DNA of 64,000 bases from NCBI GenBank assembly GCA_963585895.1, contig OY757924.1, positions 61,816,956 through 61,880,955 on the forward strand, given 5' to 3'. The notes under the pieces are model-generated. The model was not told the origin of the DNA. It did not search any database and saw only the letters and a list, made by a program, of their open reading frames with translations. The DNA is from Sepioteuthis lessoniana. Taxonomy: Eukaryota; Mollusca; Cephalopoda; Myopsida; Loliginidae. Shown here piece after piece: positions 1-10,394 of this stretch. Within the stretch, counting starts at the first letter, position 1, and the number at the start of each line of letters is the position of its first letter. The position numbers and the translations under genes are program-made.

Positions 1-1090
1 ATTGCTATTGCAGAAAGGTCATATCTCACCTGAATTAAATGCAGGTCTTAAAAATAATGATACATGTGGGAGACCTTCTGCAGTGGCAATTGTCGCTCTT
101 CCATAGAACATTCCACATAATGTTTCTGCCTTTAAGCCCCGCTTGGACCATGATTAGTCATATAATTCAAACACTGTTGGCAACACTTCCATTGCTTTTT
201 ACAGCAGCATTAAATGAAATATGAGCAATTTTCAAAATACAATTGATAATGCATCAGTGTGAACCATTTTGGGGATTTAAATATTTGCGATCCTTATCTA
301 TTCATTGCTCTTAAAAATATCATTATTGCAACTAAATATGAACTGTCCAAGTGTTTTAAATAATTGGGATATTCACTAAATCATTGTTTCTTTCAACATT
401 GTTATTATAACTACTCATAAAGTGTGAACATGATTCAAATGATTGTGAAGGTATATTTTATACCAATAACTAAGTGAGAGGTATGTACGTGTTTAAAATG
501 ATTGTGAAGATATATTCTATACCAATAACTAAGTGGGAGGTGTGTACGTGTTTAAACTGATTGAGAAGGTATATACTATACATGTAAACAGACAATATCA
601 ACCTATTTAAGTTAAACTAATCAATTACAAATTTAGCCACCTTTACCAAATCATATTCCCTGTTCCTTGACCAAAACAAACAAACAAACAAACAAAAACA
701 CGTTTTGCGTCAATGTTTTCGTTATCTTGGTTCACTTTAGAGTGCGTATCTCATAAATTCCATTATGGGTGATGGTGATATAGAGAAAGATGTTATTTAA
801 AACTTTAAACGTAATTTCGCTAATGTTTGTACTGTTTTTTTCTATTGGTAATTTTTTTTTTTCTATTGTTTATTTATTTTCCGCTTGTACTTTTAGAATC
901 ATGTCTGTAAAGATACCTATAGCTTAAAAACAAAGCTTACGGAGATTTTTTCGTTTTTTATATAATCTCTCAAAATTTTTCACATTCATACAAAATTAAA
1001 TAATTTTCTTTTTACATTTTTTCATAATTTTTATTCACTAATATCGATGGTTGCTCTTTTTTTAAAAATTTAATTCTTTACTGTTTTGTT
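1..1090. other. AT-rich non-coding DNA, no gene seen
   Basis: No coding signal or recognisable repeat apart from the short tandem repeat listed separately and a small AAAC run near 676. The only open frame of note (39-224) lacks any motif and is likely chance. Confidence 0.6.
437..590. repeat. 59-bp tandem repeat, about 2.5 copies
   Basis: The segment starting AAATGATTGTGAAGGTATAT recurs with a 59-base period at about 437, 496 and 555. Each unit has the near-palindrome GTATATTNTATACC, then CCAATAACTAAGTG and GTACGTGTTTAAA. The copies differ at only a few positions, so the expansion is fairly recent. No function can be assigned. Confidence 0.85.
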
Positions 1091-1239
1091 ATGTACTTTC
1101 AACAATTTTTAACTTTCCAATTTGAAGATGGGTTTTTCATTGTGATCAAATTATTTTTTTTACATTCATCCAAAAAAGAAATTAAAATATATATATCTAG
1201 TCAAATATACAAAATATACCGTTCATATCTATCAGTATA

Positions 1240-1240
1240 T

Positions 1241-1294
<54 letters not shown>
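1240..1294. repeat. (CA)n(TA)n microsatellite
   Basis: A compound dinucleotide tract, CA repeats running straight into TA repeats. The same CA/TA compound form recurs near 2540, 20658 and 28212. Confidence 0.95.
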
Positions 1295-1296
<2 letters not shown>

Positions 1297-1364
1297 TGTG
1301 CTTGTAGATCGTTGATCATGCATGCAGGATGCGACGCAAAATCCTTTTTTTTTAATTCAGAGGT

Positions 1365-1560
1365 TTCCTTGTCTTGGACTAGTTGTCACACCAGAGCTAA
1401 ACAGCTCAGCTGGCCTGACTATTTTACTCACTGCTGGAGAGAGATTATTTGGATTGGTACTTTTCCCAAACGTATTAGAACAATGTTAAATGCCAACAGC
1501 TTCGCCCGGAACTTGAACTCTGGTCACCGTATCTATTTCCTTCGACGGTATTCATTACAC
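1365..1560 (-). mobile_element. SINE family B copy, degraded
   Basis: Read on the minus strand it has a tRNA-like head (GTGTAATG near 1555, a B-box-like GAGTTCAAGTTCC near 1513), then the body words of family B: CTAATACGTTTGGGAAA, a CTCTCCAGC segment, and GACAACTAGTCC with CTCTGAATT. Several substitutions and no clear TSD indicate an old copy. Confidence 0.65.
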
Positions 1561-1652
1561 TACGATTATTTATCATATATATAGGTTCATATATGTTTAT
1601 GAATGTGTGCGCAAACCACACATTGAGAGACTATGTGTGTATATATACATAT

Positions 1653-2261
1653 ATTGAATTACCATGACTAGAAAATTCGGCAAACACTTACATGTGACAT
1701 ACGGAACCCTGCAAAGCTGTTTCGACCTTATCAGCAGTCCATACCGTGATCTCCATCACTGGAGATAGAACTAACCACCACAGAATGCATAAGCTGAAAC
1801 TCTACCACTGGGCCACCGGTCCTTATCACACATAAGCGGTGCCAAATTAACTAGTCATTGTCAAATGAGTGACCAATTAAACTAATGTGTCTTGAAGGTA
1901 CGTGTTCCCTACAGAGGATATAGTCACCTCCGGGTCTAAGTCTTCCCAAGTCGGTGTTATAAATCCACATAACGTTAACCTTATGGGCTAGAAATAAAAA
2001 TATGTTTTTATATTTCAATAGAGAAAATGATGTTATTTGAATAGAGGAATTGATGACTAGTTAATTTGGTATCGCTTATGTGTGATATAGACCAGTGGCC
2101 CAGTGGTAGAGTTTAAACTTATGCATTCTGTGGTTGTTGGTTCGATCTCCAGTGGTGGAGATCACGGTATGCACTGCTGATGGGACCTAATAAGGTCAGA
2201 ACAGCTATTCAGTGTTTCGCATGCAGGTGTTTGCTGAATTTTCCAGTTATGTTAATTCAAT
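1653..2261. mobile_element. foldback element with tRNA-like arms
   Basis: Two arms of about 210 bp (1653-1860 and 2051-2261) are inverted copies of each other around a 190-bp loop. The outer ends read ATTGAATTA and its complement. Each arm contains a tRNA-like pol III promoter: in the right arm an A box TGGCCCAGTGG (2096-2106) and a B-box-like GGTTCGATCTC (2139-2149), 43 bases apart, both heads pointing away from the loop toward the outer ends. It may be two SINEs inserted head to head, or a true foldback element whose terminal inverted repeats came from a SINE. Arm similarity is high but with indels, so it is not a recent duplication. I do not recognise the family. Confidence 0.7.
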
Positions 2262-2539
2262 AAAAATATAACACCACTTTCTCTATAAAAATATATAATT
2301 TCAAGAAAAAAAAACAACAACATTCAGTCACATTAGGATAATACATTTATTTCCATCTTCTTATGAGCATTGTTATGAATAAAGGACTCTAGAGAAATTT
2401 TTTAACAGGACTTCACCAGATCCAATAGGAAAATATAATACTATTTAATATTACTAATATTTAAATATTCGAAATTTGAATATTTTTGTCCTGACAAAAT
2501 TGTTCTCTACTCTTGATGTACTGGACTGAAGAATACTTT

Positions 2540-2620
<81 letters not shown>
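2540..2620. repeat. (CA)n(TA)n microsatellite joined to a SINE 3' end
   Basis: CA repeats followed by TA repeats with one TG break. The TA part abuts the 3' end of the SINE at 2621, suggesting it grew from that element's tail. Confidence 0.95.
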
Positions 2621-2623
<3 letters not shown>

Positions 2624-2762
2624 ATCCACAGACAGATCTGTTTCGTTCTATCAGAACTCATCAGTTTGGCTAGACAGTATCTTCTCGTAGCTGGGATCGA
2701 AACCCGGTTGACTCAAACGCCAAACCAAAGCTTCTAACCATTCAGCCACGATGAGATATTAG
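2621..2762 (-). mobile_element. tRNA-derived SINE, family with (TA)n tail
   Basis: On the minus strand it begins with a tRNA-like head: GTGGCTGAATGGTTAGAAGC (A box region) and GGGTTTCGATCCC (B box), then a short body ending in AGATCTGTCTGTGGATGAC that runs directly into (TA)n. The head keeps good pol III promoter consensus. It differs in head and tail from the other SINE families in this window. Confidence 0.75.
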
Positions 2763-2898
2763 CTGCGAAGTAAATTCTAAACGGTTATGAATCACAATTA
2801 CTATTGTTTACATACATCCGTTCAAACGGTTGCCGAGACCTCAATTCATCTACGAAGAGGCTTGCAATAGACGCTAATGGCAACACGACTACTTCTTC

Positions 2899-2900
<2 letters not shown>

Positions 2901-2945
<45 letters not shown>

Positions 2946-2984
2946 TCATATATATCGTTGGGGAGTATATATATATCTCTATAG

Positions 2985-3033
<49 letters not shown>
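2901..3033. repeat. interrupted (TA)n array
   Basis: Two (TA)n blocks (about 2901-2943 and 2987-3033) separated by a 40-base AT-rich spacer. The predicted alternating Tyr-Ile peptides here are simple-repeat artefacts. Confidence 0.95.
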
Positions 3034-3036
<3 letters not shown>

Positions 3037-3039
3037 TAC

Positions 3040-3860
3040 TAAAATATTTTCTCAAGAACACTCTGCAATTCATTCGTGTAAATTTTTCTGAAATAGAATT
3101 TCTAGTCGAGCAATATACAATTACATTTTTCGTTTTGGTTGGCTGTTTGGTTGATCAGTTTTCCGAATCCGGTTTAGTTTAAATTTATTCTCTGCAATTG
3201 TATATGGTCAACTTATATCTCTCAAGTAATCATAAACAGGTACGCACTCCATACTTATTTGCAATATCAATGATTTACAGCACCTTTCTAAGCGTAATAG
3301 TTAAAAACCTAAATTAGTATACTGATACGAAGGATTTGGGGTTTTACGCGATGAACGTGAATATGGCCACGTACCATAAATCAGCCATATATAGTAAATA
3401 AAATACCTGTGTTTTAAGAGACATTGGATCAATAAAGATCACACACTCGTAAAGGCTTTATATTGAAATGCAATAGCAATGCTTGAAAACTCACGTGATT
3501 ATATTAGTTCAAAATATCTTAATAGATAAGCAGATTAATTTGCCCGATAAATTGGACAATAACTGTTGCAATCATCCCGAGGTGGAATTGATTTAAGGGT
3601 AATAGCAAAGAACTTGGACCCCTCACTTCTAACAGACCTAAAGTGTCATCATCTCTTGTAGCTTATTGTACTACCAAGAACATTCAAATTCCTGCCATTG
3701 CACTAACTTTCTGAGCATCTATTTTTCCCTTCAAATCTAATGCATATTCTATATATATTATATTTTTATTTATATTATTTCACTCGGTTTGCGTTAATAA
3801 TATTATTATTCATCTTCATGTGGTAACTATTTCTGTTAATTCTGATCCAATAGCAAGTCA
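3040..3860. other. AT-rich non-coding DNA
   Basis: No convincing coding frame, SINE head or LINE motif. I see nothing else in this stretch. Confidence 0.5.
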
Positions 3861-3861
3861 T

Positions 3862-4080
3862 AAAAGTAAGTTGGCGAACGTGGTCAAGGGTGACACGAAG
3901 ACTCCCTTTTCGTGAACTGCTACTTTTCCTGTATTACTTCACTTTACCCTTGATCCATACCTTACAATGCTCAGTTTTAAGCAAGTTGGTATCAAGTATC
4001 ATTTTTTTGAGTTTTTGGTATGACTCAATTTAGTATTTAACCCCGGATTCCCGGGCCATCAGTGAACATAACATATTTTA
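3862..4080 (-). mobile_element. SINE family C copy
   Basis: Minus-strand match to the family represented at 19880: tail GTTGGCGAACGTGGTCAAGG, CTCCCTTTTCG, CTTTACCCTTGATCC, then TTTTTGAGTTTTTGGTATGA and the head end CCCGGGCCATCAGTGAAC. The tRNA-like head is partly degraded. The family head resembles tRNA-Leu/Ser (TTGGCCAAGCGGTTAAGG). Confidence 0.8.
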
Positions 4081-4189
4081 TTTCCATTAATTCTATCATA
4101 AATTTCAAGAGTATTTCCATATTGACAGATGTGATAAAACATCGTTAGATGTCACATGATACCATCATTTGGGTTAGTGGGTTGAGGCT

Positions 4190-4400
4190 ATTCTAGAGGG
4201 GAGCCACATAGTGACATTTGCGTAGTGGCTTAGATCCTGGACTGCGTTCTAACTCTAGTCAAGCTTTTACTTTCACTTTCAGACTCTTGCCCCAGGGAAA
4301 TGTACAAAAGTAATAACCCCTTCCGTAGCTATAGGTTACATTGTACCTGGACTGATCATCTTCAAGGATTGCTTTGGCATAGAATATCCCATGAAGATCG
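4190..4400 (+). mobile_element. tRNA-SINE remnant, family A type
   Basis: A GTAGTGGCTTAGATCCTGG head, TCTAACTCTAGTC in the B-box position, a body with CCCCAGGGAAATGTAC and CCCCTTCCGTAGCTATAGG, and a TTTGGCATAG word near the end. Diverged; bounded on the right by (GAA)n at 4419. Confidence 0.5.
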
Positions 4401-4418
4401 GTATGCTATGAAAACTAG

Positions 4419-4449
4419 AAGAAGAAGAAGAAGAAGAAGAAGAAGAAGA
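4419..4449. repeat. (GAA)n microsatellite
   Basis: A run of AGA triplets followed by 350 bases of generally A-rich DNA with no gene. Confidence 0.9.
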
Positions 4450-4876
4450 TAGAAGTACTGGAAAAAATATAATATAGATACAATGAAGAAATGAATAACA
4501 GCATAGAAAGAAATCTGAGAAAAAAGAATAAATTTGAAAGAAAAAGAAAAAATGAGAGAAACAACCTGATAAGTCGGTGTGGAAGAAGATTAGTTTCTTT
4601 GTTCAATGGCAAAACAGTCTTGTAGTTTTTTAATGCTAAAGCCATTCTTGTGAGACAACTTCTGTAATAAAAATAAATCCATAGATGGTGAAGTGAAAAA
4701 ATGATACCGGTTCATAAAATAATTTAGTGGATTAGTAAAAAAGAAAAAATAGATGAATAAGAGAAAACGTATCGGTTAACGTATCACGTATAAACTCAAA
4801 GAAGAGCGTCAAAATAGAAAGTTACATTTACGGTGGGAGAGGATTTACCAGTACTATATAGAAAACCAGATGACTG

Positions 4877-4879
<3 letters not shown>

Positions 4880-4960
<81 letters not shown>
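4880..4960. repeat. long (TA)n microsatellite
   Basis: About 80 bases of nearly perfect TA repeat, ending exactly where the RTE-like LINE fragment begins. Confidence 0.97.
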
Positions 4961-4961
<1 letters not shown>

Positions 4962-4962
<1 letters not shown>

Positions 4963-5125
4963 GGGGTCCATGGCCGAGCAAAGGCAGGACGACCAGCACG
5001 AACATAGATTCAGCAACTATGTGAGGATACGGGATGTAGTCCAGAAGACCTGCCGGAGGCGATGAACGATAGGGAAAACTGGCGAGAGAGGGTCAGGGAT
5101 ATCCGTGCTACCAGCACGACATGAT
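4962..5125 (+). mobile_element. RTE-like LINE, 3' end fragment
   Basis: Encodes a relic of the ORF C-terminus seen at 28418-29400: the reading GRTTSTNIDSAT and then the region matching EDLPEAMNDRE and WRERVRDIRAT, ending with the 3' word ACCAGCACGACATGATGAT. Heavily 5'-truncated. The (ATG) tail has been replaced by (TA)n. Confidence 0.85.
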
Positions 5126-5149
5126 GATATATATATATATATTCCTTTT

Positions 5150-6110
5150 TTGTTGTTGTTCTCCCCCCTCTTCATTTTTTTTTTACTGATAGGTTTGCTT
5201 TTATAGCTTCATAGTTTTAGTGATTTTTTACATTTACTAGTTGTGACGTTTTTAATTACGTGTTTTTAATTGGCACCTTTGGGATCTATTTAACCAGGTC
5301 TCAAGGTCGACCAACTTGTTCAAGTTTCGCAGTTTTCTCCTCATCCGAGTTTAGCACAACACCCCCTTTCGAGTGATCTAATCGTACACATTATACGACA
5401 AATATAGCTTGAATGAAAAACTCACAAAGAGTAAAATGATAATCACAGAAAAAAAAAAAACACGTAAAAAGAAAAGAAGGTGGAAGAGGTGACACCACTA
5501 CTAATGATTGATTGGATTCAATAATTCAGTCAATCGAAGAATATAAACAAAACAAGAAAGAAAATTATTATCATAGCTCGGAACACCAATAATGAGAAAA
5601 ATAACTTAAGAATATAGAAAAATCTAAACAATTTTTAGAAAACAAAAATTGGAAGAAAAACAACTATAAATATACATGTCATTTCAAACGTCAAACTAAG
5701 AAAATCGTTCGTTATATGACCTGGACATAGTTACGAAAAAGAAACCGTAAGAAAGAAACAGAATTAATTGCAGCTCAAAATAAAGCCACATGAAATAATA
5801 TTGCCAATGCTAAAGTTATTAATTCGCAGAAGAGCAAGTGAAGGCTTTGACAGAAATGAAACTGTTGATTACAGTTGCCAGTAAAAGCAATAACAGCAAA
5901 AATAATTTAGGACAAAAATATTTCGAAAACAAAAATTGGAAAGGAAAACAATTATGGGGTTATTTGGGCAACAAAATATGGGAAGTAAACATTGTACTTG
6001 CAAAAAAAAATTGTATTAATTAAAAGACAAAAACAATAAATTCAGGTATCACTAATTATTAATTCCTAAAAATTTTCTAAGTAATTGGGTGCTGGAGATT
6101 TTTAAAGCAT
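5150..6110. other. AT-rich non-coding DNA
   Basis: Mostly A-rich sequence. A 25-base motif around TTGGAAGAAAAACAACTATA (5649) and TTGGAAAGGAAAACAATTAT (5935) recurs in the order ...CAAAAATTGGAA..., suggesting an old local duplication. No gene seen. Confidence 0.45.
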
Positions 6111-6116
6111 AAACTC

Positions 6117-6189
6117 TACTACTACTACTACTACTACTACTAATAATAATAATAATAATAATAATAATTATTATTATTATTATTATTAT
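6117..6189. repeat. (ACT)n(AAT)n(ATT)n microsatellite
   Basis: Trinucleotide tract directly upstream of an RLE-LINE fragment. It contains a (TAA)n/(TTA)n palindrome. Confidence 0.95.
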
Positions 6190-6618
6190 AAACGGATCAC
6201 CTAATCCCGGCCAGAAGACCAGACTTTATAATAATCGACAAAAAAAAAAAAAGAGAATTTGCAAACTTGTCGACTTTGCTGTCCGGCGGACCACAGAATA
6301 AATCTGAAGGAATGTGAAAATAGGGAAAAGTACCTCGACCTTGCTAGATAATTGAAAAAGTAGTGGAACATGTAAGTGACGATTGTACCAATTGTGATTG
6401 GTGCTTTTGGCACAATAACTAAAGGATTATTAAAAGGCTTGAAAGACTTGGAAGTTGGCGGACGGGTAGAGACTATCCAAATGACAGCATTGCATAGAAC
6501 GTCCATGATCCTGAGGCGAGTTCTGGAGACTTGAGGAGACTTACTGTCACTCAAACTCCAGTGAAAAACCATCAGCTAACACAGATGTGAAACACTCTAA
6601 AGGAGTAAAATTTTAATA
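6190..6618 (+). mobile_element. R4/Dong-like RLE LINE, 3' part
   Basis: Plus-strand relic of the LINE C-terminus. Readable words are the equivalent of PDLIIIDKKK, VDFAVRRTTE (the PD-X12-D core of the restriction-like endonuclease), LARELKK-type text, then PIVIGAFGTITKGLLKGLKDLEVGG and the final LRRVLET-GDLLSLKLQ region. It has in-frame stops and shifts. The 3' end runs into a (GAA)n(CAA)n tail at 6619. Upstream lies (ATT)n, consistent with the (TAA)n association of this family. Confidence 0.85.
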
Positions 6619-6680
6619 AAGAAGAAGAAGAAGAAGAAGAAGAAGAAGAAGAACAACAACAACAACAACAACAACAACAA
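6619..6680. repeat. (GAA)n(CAA)n tail
   Basis: Trinucleotide tract directly after the LINE 3' end, following AATAAAG. Confidence 0.9.
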
Positions 6681-6689
6681 GTAGACCAA

Positions 6690-7700
6690 GAAGAACAAGA
6701 AGATTCAACTTTAACTGGAAATAATTTATTCCCTCATAATGAAATGTATGAAATGTTCGCTTTCAGAAGGTTTTTGACGATACGATGTATTTTCCGTTGC
6801 ATAACGTTACAATATACATACCCTTATCAAACATACAGTTAAGGTCAACAGATTGTATAATTATTTAGAGAAGTCTGGCGGTGATTTAAGCACAACAATG
6901 TTTTAAGTAAATATACACTCTCATATTTTTCTGAGATATAGATTTAAATGCATAGATTACAGAGTTCATATAACTTGATAACATTTTACATTCGTACAAT
7001 TTGTTTCTCTTCTTTTCGGTCACTTGAAAGAATTCTTTAGATTGTTCATTTTTCATTGAAACAATCCTTTGATGAAACCGCCACCATTCATCCCTGACTC
7101 AAGGCAGGATATATTGATGTTATTCTTGAACTTATTTAGACAAATGATAATTGTTCAGCAAAGTTTGTTAAGATGTAAATCGATCTGATTTGTTTTGAGA
7201 AGCATCAGTTTACGAGACAAAGTTGTAAAATATTGGAATATAATCAACTTTAAATATTTTTGCACTTGCATTGATTGGGGAGAAAACTCTGAAAGATTTC
7301 AGCTGCCTAAATGTTTGCCAAAATATAGAAATGAATCATATATTTCTGAAAATTAGCAGACTCTGGTTGTTAGAAAGTTTTCTATTTCCTAGAAATATAA
7401 TGTCCGCTAATTTGTCAATCTGTTTAAATTGCATTATAAACAGAGGAAACCAAAAGCCAACTGGCCTTGATAAACAGCACCTTCATATGTATCCGGAAGT
7501 ATATGTATAATAATTAAATGTATATATGTTTGTTACAATAAAATAGAAAAGATGGCCCACCGTAGAAAGATTTCTGTAAACGCAATAGTCATACATTTCT
7601 CTCAGTGAATAAAACAATATCCAACTTGATTCGTTGTTTATCATTATCATTTGGATCCTTATGACATTTCTACACCAGTGATAGCTGGTGGTATTTCACT
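6690..7700. other. AT-rich non-coding DNA
   Basis: Single-copy-looking AT-rich sequence. The frame at 7271-7510 (79 codons) has no motif and no splice context that I can support. Confidence 0.45.
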
Positions 7701-7921
7701 ATTGTCTGATTTCGTTTGCTCATATTTTTTGTTGATTTTGCCCAGGTCTGGTCGACTGGCTAAGATTATGTTATCCGTCTAAATATCAAAATCTCAGTAA
7801 AGTGTGGGCATCTCATTTTTAAGGAGATATTCTGGGTTGTGCGTATACCATTTTTTATGTTCAAATTTAAACTTCTTGGGCGATTCCAAATGGCTCACCT
7901 TCCCCAGCCAGTTGTGTTTAG

Positions 7922-8165
7922 ATTTGGTTTGGTTTCTTTGTTTAATGGCATATCAACTCTTTTTCGGTCATTTAATGCCAAAGTCATTCTCCTAGAAGAA
8001 TAGTAGTGGTACTATTTAACCCATAGCTGGAAGGATAAGGGGGCCCATACCTTTCCCAAGGGCATTTGCCCGAAAGTGAACGTAATAGCGCGACTGGAGT
8101 ACGAACTCACGTACTACGATTCTGCAGTCCATCGCTTTAACCATTACACCACGAGGACACCCCCT
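7922..8165 (-). mobile_element. SINE family A, nested, with 14-bp TSD
   Basis: Flanked by the exact repeat CCAGTTGTGTTTAG at 7908-7921 and 8166-8179. On the minus strand it has a tRNA-like head (GTGGTGTAATGGTTAAAGCG, then GTGAGTTCGTACTCCAG), a body with GCCCTTGGGAAAGGTATGG, and a tail TTTGGCATTAAATGACC followed by GTTGATATGCCATTAAAC. It sits inside the RLE LINE, so it is younger than that copy. Confidence 0.92.
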
Positions 8166-9010
8166 CCAGTTGTGTTTAGTTTTATAATCTGTTTGCGGTA
8201 ACATATTGCATTCGCCTATTATGAGATTGATCGTTTCATCTTTATCGCCATATTATCTATATTTGCTATTTTATTATGTCTTGTTTATTCTTGCTTTGGC
8301 ATAGTCAGTCCTAATGACATTGCTCTGTGCTGGTATCAAAAGAGATTCAGTTTCTCTATTAAGATTTCACTTTCTTATGCAGGTCCAAATTTTCTTGTTC
8401 GAGGTTTCGTTTGTTTTTCGCTTGAAATGTCCATTCATTTATTTTTATTCCCACTTATGTTTGCGGTTATTTTTGTTCCGTTGACGCTTGTGTTGTCTTT
8501 AGTTTTCCTGGTCGCTGCAATCAGTCATTCTCTGCATTTTCAATGTAGTCTTCGACTCTTTGTAAAAAAAGCATCGATGCTGACTTCAGTGCTGTTAAGT
8601 CCTCTTCCTCCTTCTTTTTTTGACACATACAGTCTCTGTACGCTATCACTGGGATGTAAGGCTTCATGCATTGTCATGAGTTTTCCTTTTCGCTAGTTCA
8701 TTAGTTAAATTTCCCCCCTCATGCACATTAAGAATGGACGCAAGTATGTCAAAAGAGAAACAGTACAGGCGTTTAAGTTTTTGATAAGATTTCTGTGGTA
8801 TAATTTGGTTTGCAGTCGTTTCCTAGTTCTCCTGAGATACTTTTTAAATTTTCTTCACTTTTTTAATAGTGTCCACTTCTAATATTCCCAAGTATTCGTA
8901 AGTTTCCTTCTCTCCGACTATTCTGATATTTTCTCGTTTTGGTAGTTCTATTACTTCCGTCATGTGCCGTTTTTCTCTTCTCATTATCATATTATTGGCA
9001 TGGCACATTT

Positions 9011-9608
9011 CATCATCATCATCATCATATCGTGCTGGCAGCACGGATATCCCTGACCCTCTCTCGCCACTCCTCCCTATCGTTCATCGCCCTAGGCAGG
9101 TCTTCAGGACAACATCCTGTATCCTCACACAGCTGCTGAATGTACGTTCGTGCTGGTCGTCCTGCTTTTGCGCGGCCGTGTGTGGGGATCCATAAGAGTA
9201 CATCTCTTATGAGTTCATCTCTGCTTCTCCAGCAATGTCCAGCATGTCTGGTTCGCCTAACTTGAATAGATTTCGTGATAGGGGGCAGGTGGCCGTACAG
9301 TTGGTGTCTCGTGTCTCGTGGGGTGCCGTTGCCAGGACTTGTTGAGGATTGCACGCAGCATTATTGTGTAATTGCCATCTAGTTTCTTCTCGAGCCGTTT
9401 TGTTAGCGTCCATGTAGTGCATCCATATAGCAGTATCGATGTGACCGCTGCCTGGAAGAAACTGCGTTTCATTTTATCGGTTAGGTCTGATTTCCATATA
9501 GTCGAAAGCCTATTGATAGCTATCCATGATTTCGTTAACCTCGTTTCGATGTACCTAGGAAGCAGCGTCGAATCAACCGAAAAGGACATCGAAACGAGGT
9601 TAACGAAA
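9011..9608 (-). mobile_element. RTE-like LINE copy with 5' inversion (twin priming)
   Basis: From about 9011 to 9548 it is a minus-strand copy of the RTE-like LINE 3' region, starting with its (CAT)n tail; readable text includes SDLTDKMKRSFFQAAVTSIL, LYGCTTWTLTKRLEKKLDGN, RRTRHAGHCWRSRDELIRDV and GRAKAGRPARTYIQQLCEDT. From about 9548 to 9608 the element's next upstream segment is present in plus orientation (CTAGGAAGCAGCGTCGAATC). The exact 13-bp repeat GCATGGCACATTT lies at 8998-9010 and 9609-9621. This is the layout of a twin-primed LINE insertion. It interrupts the RLE LINE within its RT region. Confidence 0.92.
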
Positions 9609-10178
9609 GCATGGCACATTTATCTTTATCAAATTCTAACCCAATGCCATAGCTGAATATTTGCACTGCCTGTATCAGGATTTCCAATTCTTTTTCATTT
9701 TTGCAAATAGTTTAATATGGTCTATGTATATAAGGTGATTGATCTTTTCCAGCAATTTAGTAAGTTTATATCAACAAGTTAATTTCCTAAGTATGTGATT
9801 GCGTGGTATCATCGCTATTACAAACTGTAATGGTGATAGCGCATCTCCCTGGAAGATTCCTCCCCGGATTTTAACTCCGACAAAGCTATTTCCTCTTGCT
9901 GACCGTTTTATTTTCCAGGTTTTCATGGTTTTCTCGGTAGAGTTTATGACGTCCTTGGATATTTTTGTACTGTTTAAGATTGTCTATAATCCATCTTTAC
10001 ATGACCATATCGTATACTTTTCTGTAATCAATCCATGCCATAGCTTCATTTTTGCGTCACATAATGCTCTCATTGAGGATATGTTGATCAATATACAGTA
10101 GCACTCCAGTTCCTTTTGTCCCCTTTCGGAATCCTTTTGTTCCTTAGGTACTAGTCTACAGATTAGGAACTCTCCCTA

Positions 10179-10282
10179 ATTTGTGGCGTTAGTATTTTCC
10201 ATATAAAAGGTAAACACGTCATAGTGACTGATTTGTGGCGTTAGTATTTTCCATATAAAAGGTAAACACGTTATAGTGACTG
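10179..10282. repeat. 52-bp tandem duplication
   Basis: Unit ATTTGTGGCGTTAGTATTTT... occurs at 10179-10230 and 10231-10282 with a single C/T difference (GTCATAGTG versus GTTATAGTG). It lies inside the LINE RT region and arose after insertion. Confidence 0.95.
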
Positions 10283-10394
10283 ATTGTTTTGAGGGCTTTT
10301 CTGGATATCAATGGTTTTTCTCTTGGTCATCGAGTCGGGCATGCCTGTTTCTTCCAAGCATCAATTTATTTAGATATTCATCAAACTTCAAGAT

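Larger units (their letters stand above)
7725..10394 (-). mobile_element. R4/Dong-like RLE LINE, long copy
   Basis: Minus-strand LINE read from right (RT) to left (endonuclease). RT motifs: GTKGTGVLLYIDQHILNES then MAWIDYRKVYDMV (motif A), a region matching GIFQGDALS (motif B), EFDKDKCA, and GEKETYEYLGILEVDTIKKV. After that come DASIQ-type linker text, a CCHC-finger relic (GDKDETINLIIGEC near 8225-8260) and the start of the RLE. Many stops and shifts. A SINE (7922-8165) and an RTE-like LINE (9011-9608) were later inserted into it. The 5' side is joined at about 10394 to an inverted piece (next entry). Confidence 0.85.

Noticed and set aside
2090-2165. tRNA gene
   Set aside because: A and B boxes are present but the cloverleaf is not supported and the sequence sits in a SINE-like arm; a pol III SINE head fits better.
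4796-5024. Frames with long Tyr-Ile runs on both strands
   Set aside because: Pure (TA)n translation; the same pattern appears at every (TA)n array.
9025-9354. 109-codon minus frame as a host gene
   Set aside because: It is the C-terminus of the RTE-like LINE, matching the other copies word for word.
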